This document shows positions 37,207-46,236 of a stretch of DNA of 64,000 nucleotides, in pieces. Source of the stretch: Amphritea pacifica (GTDB lineage Bacteria; Pseudomonadota; Gammaproteobacteria; Pseudomonadales; Balneatricaceae); contig NZ_JAFFZO010000014.1 of assembly GCF_016924145.1 (NCBI RefSeq), forward strand, positions 44,487 to 108,486, in the 5' to 3' direction. A program made the translations under genes and the position numbers. The notes below the pieces were generated by a model that saw nothing but the letters and a program-made list of their open reading frames with translations, searched no databases and was not told where the DNA came from. The stretch's first letter is position 1. Each line of letters starts with the position of its first letter.

Positions 37207-39342
37207 TCAGTTCTTAAGCGCCATATAGTTATGGGTCAGTTCAATCATATCAAGCAGTACATTACCCGTTTCGGTGAGAATCGCTTCCTGCTCAGGACTG
37301 ATGGTGCGTCCCTGAGAGTCTTTCTCCAGCAGATCATCCAGCTCTGAAAGCGCTTTGATGGTGGGCAGTTTTTTCGCTTCGCGGCGCTGGTTTTCCTGAT
37401 CCAGCAGCCACTGCTCAGATTTGTCGCGCTCAGCCTTGAGGGTTGCTTCATTCAGGGATAGCTCTTTATCCTGCTTATTCTCATGCATCCGCTTGATCTG
37501 GGCGTTCATATAGAGGAAATCGGGGTTGAATTTGGTGCGTTCAAGATGACGCTTGTTCAGTTCCGGCAGGATAGTGCTGAAGTTGACATAGCGCTGATGG
37601 GGCACCTCATGCACCATATCCCAGGGCAGGGCACCCTCCAGCGAGCTTTCGCCAATCTCGTCGGTGTCATACAGCGTTGGCAGCGTTACATCGGGAATCA
37701 CCCCTTTATGCTGAGTGCTCTCGCCGGAGATACGGTAAAACTTCGCATGGGTCAGTTTTATCTGCCCATGGTGCAGGGGCGAGAGGGTCTGTACGGTGCC
37801 CTTGCCAAATGTCTGACTACCGACAATCAGACCGCGCTGATAATCCTGAATGGCCCCGGCAAAGATCTCTGAAGCCGAAGCGCTGAGCCGGTTCACCAGA
37901 ACCGCCATCGGGCCGCTATAGGCGACTTTAGGATCGGCATCCCCCTGAATATTGACCCGGCCCTGAGGGTCTCTTATCTGAACTGTCGGCCCGCGACTGA
38001 TAAACAGTCCGACCAGCTCATTGGCTTCACGCAGTGAGCCACCACCATTGTTGCGCAGATCGATGATCAGTCCGTCGATACCTTCATTGGTCAGTTCTTT
38101 GATCAGACGGGCGGTATCACGGGTGGTGCTCTTATAGTCGCGTTCGCCGCGCTGCAGGGCGGCAAAATCGATATAGAAAGCCGGAATACTGATGACCCCC
38201 AGTTTGTATGGCTTACCCTGGTGTTCGATCTCGATCACCTTGCTCTGAGCGGCCTGCTCTTCAAGCTTCACCTTGTTGCGGGTGATCTTAATAATTTTGT
38301 GCTGGCTGTCATCTCCATCGGCGGGAATAATATCCAGGCGCACCACGGTGTCTTTCGGCCCGCGGATCAGTGCCACCACTTCATCGAGGCGCCAGCCGAC
38401 AACATCTTCAATCTCACCGTCTTCACCCTGGCCCACACCCACAATCAGGTCGGCGGGCTTTAACTGTCCGGCTTTATCGGCGGGTCCGGCAGGCACCAGA
38501 CGCACCACTTTGGTATTGTCATTCTCACTCTGCAACACCGCGCCTATACCCTCCAGTGACAGGCTCATATTGATATTGAAATTTTCCGACAGACGGGGTG
38601 AAAAATACTGGGTATGTGGATCAAACTGCATTGTCAGTGCGTTGGCAAAACTCTGGAAAACATCTTCATTGTTGGTCTGCAATGCGCGGTTTAACTGGCT
38701 TTTGTAGCGTTTTATCAGTAGTTTTCTGGCTTCCTCAACCGGCTTGTCAGCCAGTTTTAGTCCCAGTAATGCACTCTTCAGACGCTTGCGCCAGAACTCA
38801 TCCATCTCCGCTTCGCTGGCGGGCCACTGACTGGTTTCACGGTCGGTGATGATGGTTTCATCGCGATTGAAGTCGACCTTATAGTCGGGGCTTTCGAGGG
38901 TTGCGATCAGCTTGCTTAAACGTTCCTGAGTACGCTGCTGATAGCGGTTGAAGATAGCATAAGCGGCGGTGAGATCTCCGCTATTGATCTCATCGTCGAT
39001 CTCTGTCCGGTATTGTTGGAACTCATCAATGTCGGAGCGGTAGAAAAAAGCCTTTGAAGGATCGAGACTATCCAGATACTGATCTAGTACTTTGCCCGAT
39101 AGTTCATCATTCAGTACGATATTAGTATAGTGATCCCGGTTAAGGGATGTGACAATATCGGTGATCGTCTGGCTGTGGATGGAATCCGGTTGCAAAACAG
39201 AGCTGGTCAGTGCGCTTGCTGGCAGCGCTGTCATCAGCCCCAGGATGAGTGAAGACGCGGTAAGCAATCGACGTAAGTGGCGTGTGTAGATCAAGCTGTA
39301 TGTTCCTGTTTTGCTACTACTGATAGGTTCTGAGACCGACAA
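37207..39342 (-). CDS. prc: Carboxy-terminal processing protease (Prc/Tsp)
   Basis: A 711-residue periplasmic tail-specific protease. Order: signal sequence, helical N-terminal domain, PDZ domain (about 230-330, GIGAVLQSENDNTKVVRLVPAG), S41 protease core with the catalytic Ser in NRLSASASEIFAG and the Lys in FGKGTVQ, then the C-terminal domain found in long Prc proteins. It degrades proteins with nonpolar C-termini and trims peptidoglycan enzymes. The long Arg-rich segment before the signal helix makes the exact start uncertain. Confidence 0.94.
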   Translation of the reverse strand: MSVSEPISSSKTGTYSLIYTRHLRRLLTASSLILGLMTALPASALTSSVLQPDSIHSQTITDIVTSLNRDHYTNIVLNDELSGKVLDQYLDSLDPSKAFFYRSDIDEFQQYRTEIDDEINSGDLTAAYAIFNRYQQRTQERLSKLIATLESPDYKVDFNRDETIITDRETSQWPASEAEMDEFWRKRLKSALLGLKLADKPVEEARKLLIKRYKSQLNRALQTNNEDVFQSFANALTMQFDPHTQYFSPRLSENFNINMSLSLEGIGAVLQSENDNTKVVRLVPAGPADKAGQLKPADLIVGVGQGEDGEIEDVVGWRLDEVVALIRGPKDTVVRLDIIPADGDDSQHKIIKITRNKVKLEEQAAQSKVIEIEHQGKPYKLGVISIPAFYIDFAALQRGERDYKSTTRDTARLIKELTNEGIDGLIIDLRNNGGGSLREANELVGLFISRGPTVQIRDPQGRVNIQGDADPKVAYSGPMAVLVNRLSASASEIFAGAIQDYQRGLIVGSQTFGKGTVQTLSPLHHGQIKLTHAKFYRISGESTQHKGVIPDVTLPTLYDTDEIGESSLEGALPWDMVHEVPHQRYVNFSTILPELNKRHLERTKFNPDFLYMNAQIKRMHENKQDKELSLNEATLKAERDKSEQWLLDQENQRREAKKLPTIKALSELDDLLEKDSQGRTISPEQEAILTETGNVLLDMIELTHNYMALKN

Positions 39343-39457
39343 ATAACCAGCTTGGTTCCGTAACTCAGAAAATCTGAGTGTAGTCTTGTCGCGTGCTGAT
39401 GTAAAATCAACGGCTTATCCCAGTTTATTAATTGAAGCAGGTACAGCTATTGTGGTT

Positions 39458-39982
39458 ATGCGGGTTGTTAGTGTTGTCGTTTTGTCGCTGTTCGTCGCCA
39501 TCACCAGCGGTTGTGGCGAAACTGAAGAGGAAAAGCAGTTTCATCAGCAGTTGCTGGATAAAGCACTGAACGATGGGACTAAAAAAGCAGGGATGCAGTT
39601 TCTGCAGGAAAATGCCCAGAGGGATGGGGTTGTGGTCACCCCTTCAGGCCTGCAATATGAGGTGTTACAGGCAGCCGAGGGGCCCCAGCCAAATGTACTC
39701 AGTCAGGTCCGGGTGAGTTACACTGGCTGGACCGTAGACGGCGAGCCGTTTGAAAGTTCAGTCGGCAAAGAGAAACAACCAGTGTTTACCGTAAAGGATG
39801 TGATTAAAGGCTGGCGAGAAGCGTTGCTGAAAATGTCCCCGGGAGCCCGCTGGAAGGTCTATCTGCCCTCAGAGCTGGGCTATGGTGCACGAAGCCCGGG
39901 GGGGATGGTACCGGCCAACTCCGCCCTTATTTTTGAAATTGAGTTGTTAGAAATCCTGCCTCAGGAAAAGGCTGATCAATAA
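39458..39982 (+). CDS. FKBP-type peptidyl-prolyl isomerase, lipoprotein
   Basis: A protein of about 174 residues with a lipoprotein signal (hydrophobic stretch, lipobox ITSGC), a short helical linker and an FKBP domain (VRVSYTGWTVDGEPFESS, LPSELGYGARSPGGMVPANSALIFEIELL), in the Mip/FkpA style. ATG 39458 or GTG 39452 is the likely start; the frame runs further upstream but would spoil the signal peptide. The stop overlaps the ATG of the M18 peptidase gene (TAATG). It is divergent from prc, another envelope protein-quality gene. Confidence 0.85.
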   Translation: MRVVSVVVLSLFVAITSGCGETEEEKQFHQQLLDKALNDGTKKAGMQFLQENAQRDGVVVTPSGLQYEVLQAAEGPQPNVLSQVRVSYTGWTVDGEPFESSVGKEKQPVFTVKDVIKGWREALLKMSPGARWKVYLPSELGYGARSPGGMVPANSALIFEIELLEILPQEKADQ

Positions 39983-41277
39983 TGCAAAAACATGAGTTTA
40001 ATGAGCAACTGTTTGATTTTCTGGCGGCATCGCCAACCCCTTTTCATGCGGTATATGAGATGCGGGCGCGACTGCAGGAAGCCGGTTTTATCGAGCTGGA
40101 AGAACAGAACCCCTGGAATGTATGGCCCGGTGGGCGCTACTTTATTGTGCGCAATGAATCCTCCATTATTGCCTGGAATATGGCAACCGGTTCAGATCTG
40201 GCCACGAGCGGCATACGCATGGTGGGTGCCCATACTGACAGCCCCTGCCTGAAGGTTAAGCCTAACCCTGAAACCATCAGTCAGGGCTGTATGCGACTGG
40301 GCGTCGAGGTTTATGGCGGAGCGCTGCTGAATCCCTGGTTTGACCGTGATCTGTCCCTGGCCGGCCGGGTGAATTATGTCGCCATCGATGGTGGGCTGCG
40401 CAGCGAGCTGGTGAACTTTCAGCGTCCGGTAGCCGTGATTCCCAGTCTGGCGATCCATCTGGATCGTGAAGTCAATCAGGGGCGCAATGTTAATCCGCAA
40501 ACCGAGATGCCGCCGCTGATGGCGCAGCTGCATGGGGATGATAAAGCCGGACTGCGAGAGATACTCAAACAGGAACTGCTGGCAAACCATGTCGATGACA
40601 TTGCTGAAATTCTCGATTATGAGCTGTATTTCTATGATGTGCAGAAACCCGCTTACATCGGTCTGAATAAAGAGTTTTTCGCCTCAGCGCGACTCGATAA
40701 CCTGCTGAGCTGCTTTATCGGCATGCAGGCTTTGATTGAATCAAACTCAGATCAGAACACCCTGCTGGTGTGTAATGATCATGAAGAGGTGGGCAGCATG
40801 AGTGCCGCAGGGGCGCAGGGACCGATGCTGAAGCAGTTGCTGGAGCGCCTGGTACCCGATCCCGAGGCCCGCAACCGGATGATTGCCAACTCCATGATGG
40901 TGTCAGTGGATAACGCTCATGCGGTGCATCCCAACTTTGCCGATAAACATGATAGTAATCATGGCCCGCGTATGAATAGCGGTGCGGTGATAAAGATCAA
41001 TGCTAATCAGCGCTATGCGTCTAACAGTGAAACCTCTTCACTGTTTCGTCATATTGCCCGGCAGGAAGACGTTACGCTGCAATCCTTTGTCGTGCGTAGT
41101 GATATGGCCTGTGGCAGTACGATCGGTCCTATTACGGCCGCTGAGATAGGTGTCAAAACCATTGATATCGGTGTGCCGCAACTGGCGATGCACTCGATTC
41201 GTGAACTGGCTGGCAGTGATGACCCGGTCAACCTGGCGCGGGTGCTCAGCCGTTTCTATCGTCAGCAGCGGGTGTAA
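39982..41277 (+). CDS. apeB: M18-family aminopeptidase
   Basis: A 431-residue cytosolic zinc aminopeptidase of the M18 (aspartyl aminopeptidase-like) family. Metal-ligand motifs are AHTDSPCLKVKP (His), NDHEEVGSMSA (Glu pair) and near the C-terminus SDMACGSTIGP with DIGVPQLAMHS (His). Its length and motif order are those of the family. Translationally coupled to the FKBP gene. Confidence 0.92.
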   Translation: MQKHEFNEQLFDFLAASPTPFHAVYEMRARLQEAGFIELEEQNPWNVWPGGRYFIVRNESSIIAWNMATGSDLATSGIRMVGAHTDSPCLKVKPNPETISQGCMRLGVEVYGGALLNPWFDRDLSLAGRVNYVAIDGGLRSELVNFQRPVAVIPSLAIHLDREVNQGRNVNPQTEMPPLMAQLHGDDKAGLREILKQELLANHVDDIAEILDYELYFYDVQKPAYIGLNKEFFASARLDNLLSCFIGMQALIESNSDQNTLLVCNDHEEVGSMSAAGAQGPMLKQLLERLVPDPEARNRMIANSMMVSVDNAHAVHPNFADKHDSNHGPRMNSGAVIKINANQRYASNSETSSLFRHIARQEDVTLQSFVVRSDMACGSTIGPITAAEIGVKTIDIGVPQLAMHSIRELAGSDDPVNLARVLSRFYRQQRV

Positions 41278-41315
41278 ATCGGGCGGATTCAGCTGACAGA
41301 GTCGTTATAACTGAT

Positions 41316-41349
41316 GTGGAGGTGATATGACGTGTCATATCACCTCCAC
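41316..41349. terminator. Perfect 16-bp inverted repeat between convergent genes
   Basis: GTGGAGGTGATATGAC (41316-41331), a GT centre, then its exact complement to 41349. It lies 39 bp after the M18 stop and 35 bp before the MCP stop. There is no T-run, so it may be an mRNA-stabilising or bidirectional terminator hairpin, or a protein-binding site. Confidence 0.6.
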
Positions 41350-41383
41350 TCAGGTTTGTTAGTTTCTCTGGGTTGTCAGTTTC

Positions 41384-42943
41384 TCAAGCCTGGGGCTGAT
41401 AAATACCGCAAGCGATATAACAATCCTCACCAAACCGACGCACAAAGGTGTGCTTCGGCTCATCTTTACCGGTGTGTGGATTCAGGTAGGCGTAGCTATA
41501 CCAGCCCTGGCCCTGTTCCCTTGCAATCGCTACCAGTGGCGGACATAGCGGCTGACCGCTGGCATCCCGGGCCTCGGCTAGATTCTTGCCGATCAGTGCA
41601 GGGTTGCCGCCATGCGCAAGCATGGTGCCGTTGAAATCCTGCACCAGCACGTAGAGCTCTCCCTTCACAAAATCACCTTCGTGATCGTTAAAGGCTGCAA
41701 TCGCTTTGTCCCGGCCATGTTCCCGGGCATAATCGTGGGCTCGATGAACCAGAGCCTCGGCGTCCGCCTTGCTCACCAGCCGAAACTGCCCGATCAGGTG
41801 TTTCATCTCTCTGGCCGATTCCGACAGTTTGGTCACAATCAGACTGTTATGGTTAACGTTACCGGCTGTTTCATCCATCAGTTGTGCTACCTGATGCAGG
41901 CTTCTGGATAGCTCTTCGGTGGTGGCGGTGGTTTCCCGTGAGGCGACTGCGATCTGCTGGACCTCTCCCACCAGAGAGGTGATATGGCTGAGTATATCGT
42001 TGAGTGCGGTTTCAGATTGCTGCGCAGACTCGGTGCCGTGCTGGGCGATCAGAACCCCCTGATCCATCATCCCGGTTGCCTGTTTCAGCTCCTTCTGCAT
42101 CGTTTCAACGGTCAGGCGTATTTTTTCGGTTGCCTGAGAGGTTTTCTCGGCTAACTCTCTCACCTCACCGGATACAACTGCGAAACCGCGTCCCTGATCA
42201 CCGGCTCTGGCCGCTTCAATTGCGGCGTTCAGCGCTAGCAGGTTGGTCTGGTCGGCGATACTACTGATAAGATCGACAATCTGTCCGATTTCGCCGGAAC
42301 GCTCACCCAGGCTGCGGATGACGGCCGCCGAATCGGTGACAATATCAGTGGTTTTATGCATGCTGCCGATGGTCTGACGAATGATCGACTGCCCCCTGAG
42401 TGCCACTTCGTTGGCTTCGTGGGAATTATCGGATGCACGTTTACAGTTTTCAGATACTTCAGACGCGGCGGCTGATAACTCCTCACTTGCCGATGCCGAG
42501 GTGCTCAGCTGGTGGACAATCTCACCGGTCGCCCGGTCGATGTTGTTCAGATTACCGTCAAGCCCCTGAGCGGAGTGGGCCAGCAGAACACTGTTGTGGG
42601 AAAACTGGGTCAGGGTATGCTTTAATCTTTCGATAGCCTGGCTCAGATCCGCTGCCGTTCCACTGTCGGGCTGGTCCTGGATCTTTTCCTGTGTCAGATC
42701 GCTTCTGACCAGACGTCCGACCATCGCCTCTACGCCAGACTCTGCATGGAAATCGCGTCGTTCTCTCAACCAGATTGCAACACCAAGAAGCAGTGATACT
42801 CCCCACACAGCCGAGCTGAGCATAAACCCGCTTGCTATCCCCCTATTATCCGACGTGTCACTGTTAATCCGATAAGCCAGAAAACACCATGCACCGATAA
42901 ACAGTATCGCTGCCGCAGCAGTCAGAAGCCTCTTAGACATCAT
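41384..42943 (-). CDS. Methyl-accepting chemotaxis protein with C-terminal Cache-like domain
   Basis: A 519-residue chemoreceptor. Two membrane segments lie close together (about 7-25 and 38-61), so there is almost no periplasmic domain. The signalling hairpin tip is [20 protein letters not shown] with [17 protein letters not shown] following. After the helices, residues about 400-519 form a Cache-like domain ([31 protein letters not shown]), which would be cytoplasmic. The sensor would therefore sense an internal ligand. GGGAG lies 5-9 bases before the ATG ATG start. Confidence 0.85.
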   Translation of the reverse strand: MMSKRLLTAAAAILFIGAWCFLAYRINSDTSDNRGIASGFMLSSAVWGVSLLLGVAIWLRERRDFHAESGVEAMVGRLVRSDLTQEKIQDQPDSGTAADLSQAIERLKHTLTQFSHNSVLLAHSAQGLDGNLNNIDRATGEIVHQLSTSASASEELSAAASEVSENCKRASDNSHEANEVALRGQSIIRQTIGSMHKTTDIVTDSAAVIRSLGERSGEIGQIVDLISSIADQTNLLALNAAIEAARAGDQGRGFAVVSGEVRELAEKTSQATEKIRLTVETMQKELKQATGMMDQGVLIAQHGTESAQQSETALNDILSHITSLVGEVQQIAVASRETTATTEELSRSLHQVAQLMDETAGNVNHNSLIVTKLSESAREMKHLIGQFRLVSKADAEALVHRAHDYAREHGRDKAIAAFNDHEGDFVKGELYVLVQDFNGTMLAHGGNPALIGKNLAEARDASGQPLCPPLVAIAREQGQGWYSYAYLNPHTGKDEPKHTFVRRFGEDCYIACGIYQPQA

Positions 42944-43296
42944 ACATCTCCCGATGGTAACCTCTGTTATTGTTATAATTTAATAATGCATATAATCATA
43001 ACTGTTTAGTTTGGTAAACGTTTATAAGATAAACTAACTGTCAGTATGGGTATAAAGCTGACGCGGAAAACCATCGCAGAGTACTGAAGCCATCAGGCTG
43101 CTGTGTTGATAGACAAATAGCTTTGGTTACAGGCTGGGGTTGCGTGAATGTGAACAGGGGGTAGTGATATAACCCTGTGATTTAATAAGATTGGATACTA
43201 TGAGGTGGTTAAGTTGTTGGCAGGGACGCGGCCTCTACAGATACTCCAATTCTGTGGCAAACCTCTCTTAAGACTGTCTATCCTGCTGATATATAA
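42944..43296. other. Intergenic region between the MCP gene and the cassette cluster
   Basis: No gene was supported. It is AT-rich near the MCP promoter (many TATAAT-like stretches near 42975-43005). No attC-like site was recognised in it. Confidence 0.5.
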
Positions 43297-43557
43297 ACAA
43301 CGGCCAAAGATATAATCGCTTCAGATAAGGTTTCCAATCAGACTCTGGGGAGTTTTATTGATAAATACAAAAATGAATCAGCGCTCCCGGAAGAGATAAA
43401 GAGCGTCGTTGGTGCTATTTATAACCTACGAAGTAAAACACCCTTCGCCGGGCATGGAAGTACAGATAGTCCAAATATAAATATGCAGGATGCAATTCTA
43501 ATTGCGGCTGCAACAAAATTTATTGTTGAAGTTGAGTATCGTGCCAGAAAAATCTAA
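43297..43557 (+). pseudogene. Remnant of an abortive-infection C-terminal (Abi_C-like) gene
   Basis: An 86-codon open stretch without a start codon, bounded upstream by a stop. It ends with NLRSKTPFAGHGSTD, then QDAILIAAATKFIVEVEY, which resembles the Abi_C domain pattern (LRxxxG.GHG then a helix of Ala/Ile). The stop codon is inside the attC-like site, as is common for cassette genes. The 5' part is missing or frameshifted. The Abi assignment is by remembered pattern only. Confidence 0.5.
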
Positions 43558-43623
43558 CCTGGCGCTGCTGTCGGACAAATTTTTCGCTGCGCTTCAGGTT
43601 TTCCGAAGAGCGCGGCGTTAGGG
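43553..43623 (+). other. Integron attC-like recombination site 1
   Basis: It begins TCTAAC and ends GCGTTAGG, the two core sites being complementary (CTAAC/GTTAG). Inside, GCGCTGCTGTCGGA on the left is nearly complementary to TCCGAAGAGCGC on the right, as L boxes are. Length is about 71 bp. Confidence 0.72.
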
Positions 43624-43890
43624 CTGGTCGTAGTGCCCACCAATAGCGAAGATATAAATGGAATTATCATCAAATCTATATATTAATCGATCCTTCTGGG
43701 ATAAGCGCTTTGACCAAAGCCCAGATAGATTATGCTTTAAAGGTTCAGGCTTACCTAGACCTGAAGACGGGTCCTCAGAGCGAAGCATTTCTTTCAGGAG
43801 TTTGCACAGAGTTTTATGCAGCCTCTTGTCTTTTTCCCGCATTTGCTCATAGGCTTCCCAAGTGTTCCCTTCAAATACTAGTGATCTCAT
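43618..43890 (-). CDS. yoeB: YoeB-type toxin (mRNA interferase)
   Basis: A 90-residue RelE-fold ribosome-dependent mRNA interferase. It has the YoeB hallmark GKPEPLKHNLSGLWSKR (about 45-61), then RLIYRF and a C-terminal GGHYDQP where the catalytic His lies. ATG 43890 fits the family N-terminus (MRSLVFEGNTWEAY) and overlaps the antitoxin gene by 20 bases, the usual toxin-antitoxin arrangement. It reads against the orientation of the surrounding attC-like sites. Confidence 0.88.
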   Translation of the reverse strand: MRSLVFEGNTWEAYEQMREKDKRLHKTLCKLLKEMLRSEDPSSGLGKPEPLKHNLSGLWSKRLSQKDRLIYRFDDNSIYIFAIGGHYDQP

Positions 43891-44143
43891 CCATCTGCTC
43901 TTTGGTCGGTTTGTAGCCTTGACCATCTTTGTGAGTTTCAAGAGAGGCTGCAATTTGCTGCATCAGGTCACGATTTTGCAGAACAGACAACGTTTCTTGT
44001 TCGCGGTCCCAGTCTTCGGCGCTCAAAACCACAAAGGCCTCGCCTGCTCTACGGGTAACTTTTACGGGTTCATGCCTAGTAATCACCTGTTCTACAACAC
44101 TTTTCAGGTTGTCTCGAAACTTGTTTACGCTTATGGTATCCAT
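43871..44143 (-). CDS. yefM: YefM/Phd-family antitoxin
   Basis: A 90-residue antitoxin: an N-terminal DNA-binding Phd/YefM fold (MDTISVNKFRDNLKSVVEQV) followed by HEPVKVTRRAGEAFVVLS and an acidic disordered tail that would clamp the toxin. Upstream of and overlapping yoeB. It likely represses its own promoter. Confidence 0.88.
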   Translation of the reverse strand: MDTISVNKFRDNLKSVVEQVITRHEPVKVTRRAGEAFVVLSAEDWDREQETLSVLQNRDLMQQIAASLETHKDGQGYKPTKEQMDEITSI

Positions 44144-44198
44144 CTGTTCACCATTATGTACGGAAATGCCGTACTACTATATAGCAAAGGCCCTGGCA

Positions 44199-44271
44199 AG
44201 GCCAAGCACAATCGCCCAATGTGAAAAAACGCATTGGGCTGGACCTCGCTACCGCTCGGGCGGCGTTAGAA
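44199..44271 (+). other. Integron attC-like site 2 (right half clear, left core not recognised)
   Basis: The inner stem CCCAATG/CATTGGG (44215-44221 and 44232-44238) is followed by GGACCTCGCTACCGCTCGGG and the core CGGCGTTAGAA at 44261-44271. A matching left core (CTAAC) is not evident. Confidence 0.45.
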
Positions 44272-44279
44272 GGCCCCCA

Positions 44280-44447
44280 ATGTCAGACGACAAATATCTG
44301 TTAAGCATTAGCACTGGCCTGGATGGTGATGAAGTGAACATCCATACTGATAAAGCCGGATTAACTTACTTAGCCGTACGTATCGATAGCCTTCGTAGAT
44401 TTTTAACGAAGGGCGACTGTCCCATAGTCATTGTACTGGGTCGGTAG
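44280..44447 (+). CDS. Small cassette ORF, possibly an Imm32-like immunity protein
   Basis: A 55-residue protein (MSDDKYLLSISTGLDGDEVN and onward, with DKAGLTYLAVRIDSLRRFL) starting 9 bp after attC-like site 2. The pattern resembles Imm32-type immunity proteins, but the end looks cut short, perhaps by a frameshift near 44430. No strong ribosome site was seen. Confidence 0.4.
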   Translation: MSDDKYLLSISTGLDGDEVNIHTDKAGLTYLAVRIDSLRRFLTKGDCPIVIVLGR

Positions 44448-44470
44448 ATGCGTACCACTACTGGCAAGAG

Positions 44471-44674
44471 GTGGCTCAGTGTGAAAAAGAGGGTCGTGGT
44501 AAAAATATAGGGAGAGGATGTCAGCATATTATTGCCAATCGTGTATCTCCCGTTGAGCGCAACTATGATCACTGTCAGGGCTTTAAGGTTACCTCCGAGG
44601 AAGTAAAAGCGTATTTTGAGGAGTACGTAAAGTTCCACAATATAACAAAGTGTTCAACCAACGCTAAGCCTTAG
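44471..44674 (+). CDS. Small cassette ORF ending inside attC-like site 3
   Basis: A 67-residue frame from GTG (..YHYWQEVAQCEKEGRGK if read from slightly upstream), ending ITKCSTNAKP within the attC-like site, a common situation for cassette genes. It may be the shifted second half of the preceding ORF. No family was recognised. Confidence 0.3.
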   Translation: MAQCEKEGRGKNIGRGCQHIIANRVSPVERNYDHCQGFKVTSEEVKAYFEEYVKFHNITKCSTNAKP

Positions 44675-44710
44675 GCTCCGCTTTGACTGCGGGTTAACAC
44701 GGCGTAATGC
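44642..44710 (+). other. Integron attC-like site 3
   Basis: It begins ATAACAAAGTGTTCAACC and ends GGGTTAACACGGCGTAATGC. GTGTTCAACC pairs with GGTTAACAC leaving one unpaired C, the extrahelical-base pattern of attC. The right core GTAATGC is one base off the usual GTTATGC. Confidence 0.6.
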
Positions 44711-44724
44711 ACAGGGAGATTCCG

Positions 44725-45249
44725 GTGCAACTATTTGAAACAGACAGGTTGATTGTAAGACCGTTATCCCATCAGGATGTTCAGGCGCTCACTGAAATTC
44801 TAAGCGACCCGGCAGTAATGAAGTTTTCCGTTCGCGGCGTTTGCGATGAGGAAGCTGCCCGAAAATTTATAGACTGGTGTCTTGAGTGTTACGCATCACA
44901 TGGAATCGGGCCATGGGCATTGTGCGAGAAAACGTCAGGCGATTTTATTGGTTTCTGTGGTGTTGGGCCTGAGTGGGTTGGAGACAAAGAAGAGATCAAT
45001 CTGGGGTATCGTTTGGCACGCAGTTTCTGGCATCAGGGGTTTGCGACAGAAGCGGTTAAAGGGGTTCTACAGTATGCTTTCGAGCAAAAACAGTGTGAGT
45101 CGGTCGTTGTTATTATCGAGCCAGAGCATGCTGCCTCTGTCAGAGTGACGGAGAAGGCTGGATTCGTAAACTACAGGCTTCAGGATTTTCATAACCGAGC
45201 GGTGCGATTGTATCGGATGATGCGGGAAGACTGGGTATTGCATGCCTGA
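44725..45249 (+). CDS. GNAT-family N-acetyltransferase (RimJ/RimL-like)
   Basis: A 174-residue acetyltransferase of the RimJ/RimL type: LFETDRLIVRPL at the N-terminus, the acetyl-CoA loop region ARSFWHQGFATEAVKGVL and NxAS-like HAASVRVTEKAGF. GTG 44725 is preferred, with AGGGAG 6 bases upstream; an upstream in-frame ATG lies inside the attC-like site. It is probably the last cassette of the cluster. The substrate is unknown. Confidence 0.82.
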   Translation: MQLFETDRLIVRPLSHQDVQALTEILSDPAVMKFSVRGVCDEEAARKFIDWCLECYASHGIGPWALCEKTSGDFIGFCGVGPEWVGDKEEINLGYRLARSFWHQGFATEAVKGVLQYAFEQKQCESVVVIIEPEHAASVRVTEKAGFVNYRLQDFHNRAVRLYRMMREDWVLHA

Positions 45250-45339
45250 TGAGAACTCGTCCCTCCGGTTCTCGCATAAACAGTAATAACCAACCTTTCA
45301 GGAATTTTATATTTCAAACCAGGTCAGGTTCAATATAAC

Positions 45340-46236
45340 TTAAATCGCGACCCTGCTGACCTGATACAACCCACCAAGCACGATATATTCACTCTCACAT
45401 CTGAATGCGCCGGGAAGCAGGTCGGGGAAAAACAGGATCTTGCTGAAGGGAACCTGGCATTGCAGCAGGGTGTCGCCAAAACTGTCGCACTGTTCCAGGT
45501 TGCTGCTGAAGGATGTCAGGTTGTTAAGAATCACCGCTGAGCTGGATTTTGACCCCTGAAACAGGGTGTCGTATTCATTCAGCCGGTTGGTGGCACGATA
45601 GAGCTGATAGTGCCGCTGGTTTGGCAATCGTCGGTGCAGTTCATACTGGCAATAGCTGTACAGCAGATCGAGCTGGCTTTCCAGGCTGTTGGTGTTGTAC
45701 AGACCGGCGCTGCGTTCCTGGGTGTAGTTTATATAGGTATCCGATTCGAAATCCCGCAGTGGGCCTTTGTGGTTGCGGGCCAGTAAGCCAAAACGTGACT
45801 CTACCCAGCCTTTCATAACGGCCGCTTCACGACTGTCTGAGTCAAACAGCCAGCCGCGTAATAATCGCCGGTAATCTGCCTTGTGGCGTGCTTTTTTGTT
45901 GTTTTGTCGAACAGCGTTTAGCGTGTCGGACTCCCGTTCAGTTGCTTGATAGCCCGCCTCTTCGGGGGCGGAAAGCAGGAAGGACGCCTGCATATATGCC
46001 TCAAACGCTACTGCTCTGTCAGCAGCCGCTTCAATGTTATCCAAACGGTTAAACAGGGGTTGATGGAAGGTTGCCACATTATCAAGGAAGATCGCTTCCG
46101 GATAACGTTGAAATGTCAGGCTGCCCAATATGATGGCAGGGTAATTGCAATGGTTCACCGGCAGGCGTGCGTAAGCGGGTAGTGTCGGTTCGCCAGGTGC
46201 TATATGTTGGATCAGTTCCAGCGGTGAGTCTGCCAT
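45340..46236 (-). CDS. draT: NAD+-dinitrogen-reductase ADP-D-ribosyltransferase DraT
   Basis: A 298-residue enzyme that switches off nitrogenase by ADP-ribosylating NifH when ammonium or darkness/energy stress is sensed. Family stretches are clear: RGWLFDSDSREAAVMKGWVE, SRFGLLARNHKG, NSLESQLDLLYSYCQYEL, ILNNLTSFSS, CDSFGDTLLQCQVPFSKILF and SEYIVLGGLYQV. Divergent from draG across 88 bp. In other organisms draT and draG are usually co-directional, so the divergent layout is notable. No sigma-54 site was seen. Confidence 0.92.
   Translation of the reverse strand: MADSPLELIQHIAPGEPTLPAYARLPVNHCNYPAIILGSLTFQRYPEAIFLDNVATFHQPLFNRLDNIEAAADRAVAFEAYMQASFLLSAPEEAGYQATERESDTLNAVRQNNKKARHKADYRRLLRGWLFDSDSREAAVMKGWVESRFGLLARNHKGPLRDFESDTYINYTQERSAGLYNTNSLESQLDLLYSYCQYELHRRLPNQRHYQLYRATNRLNEYDTLFQGSKSSSAVILNNLTSFSSNLEQCDSFGDTLLQCQVPFSKILFFPDLLPGAFRCESEYIVLGGLYQVSRVAI

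Noticed and set aside
45251-45273. GAGAAC/GTTCTC hairpin after the GNAT gene as a fourth attC site
   Set aside because: It lacks the CTAAC/GTTAG core sites and is too short; more likely a weak terminator.
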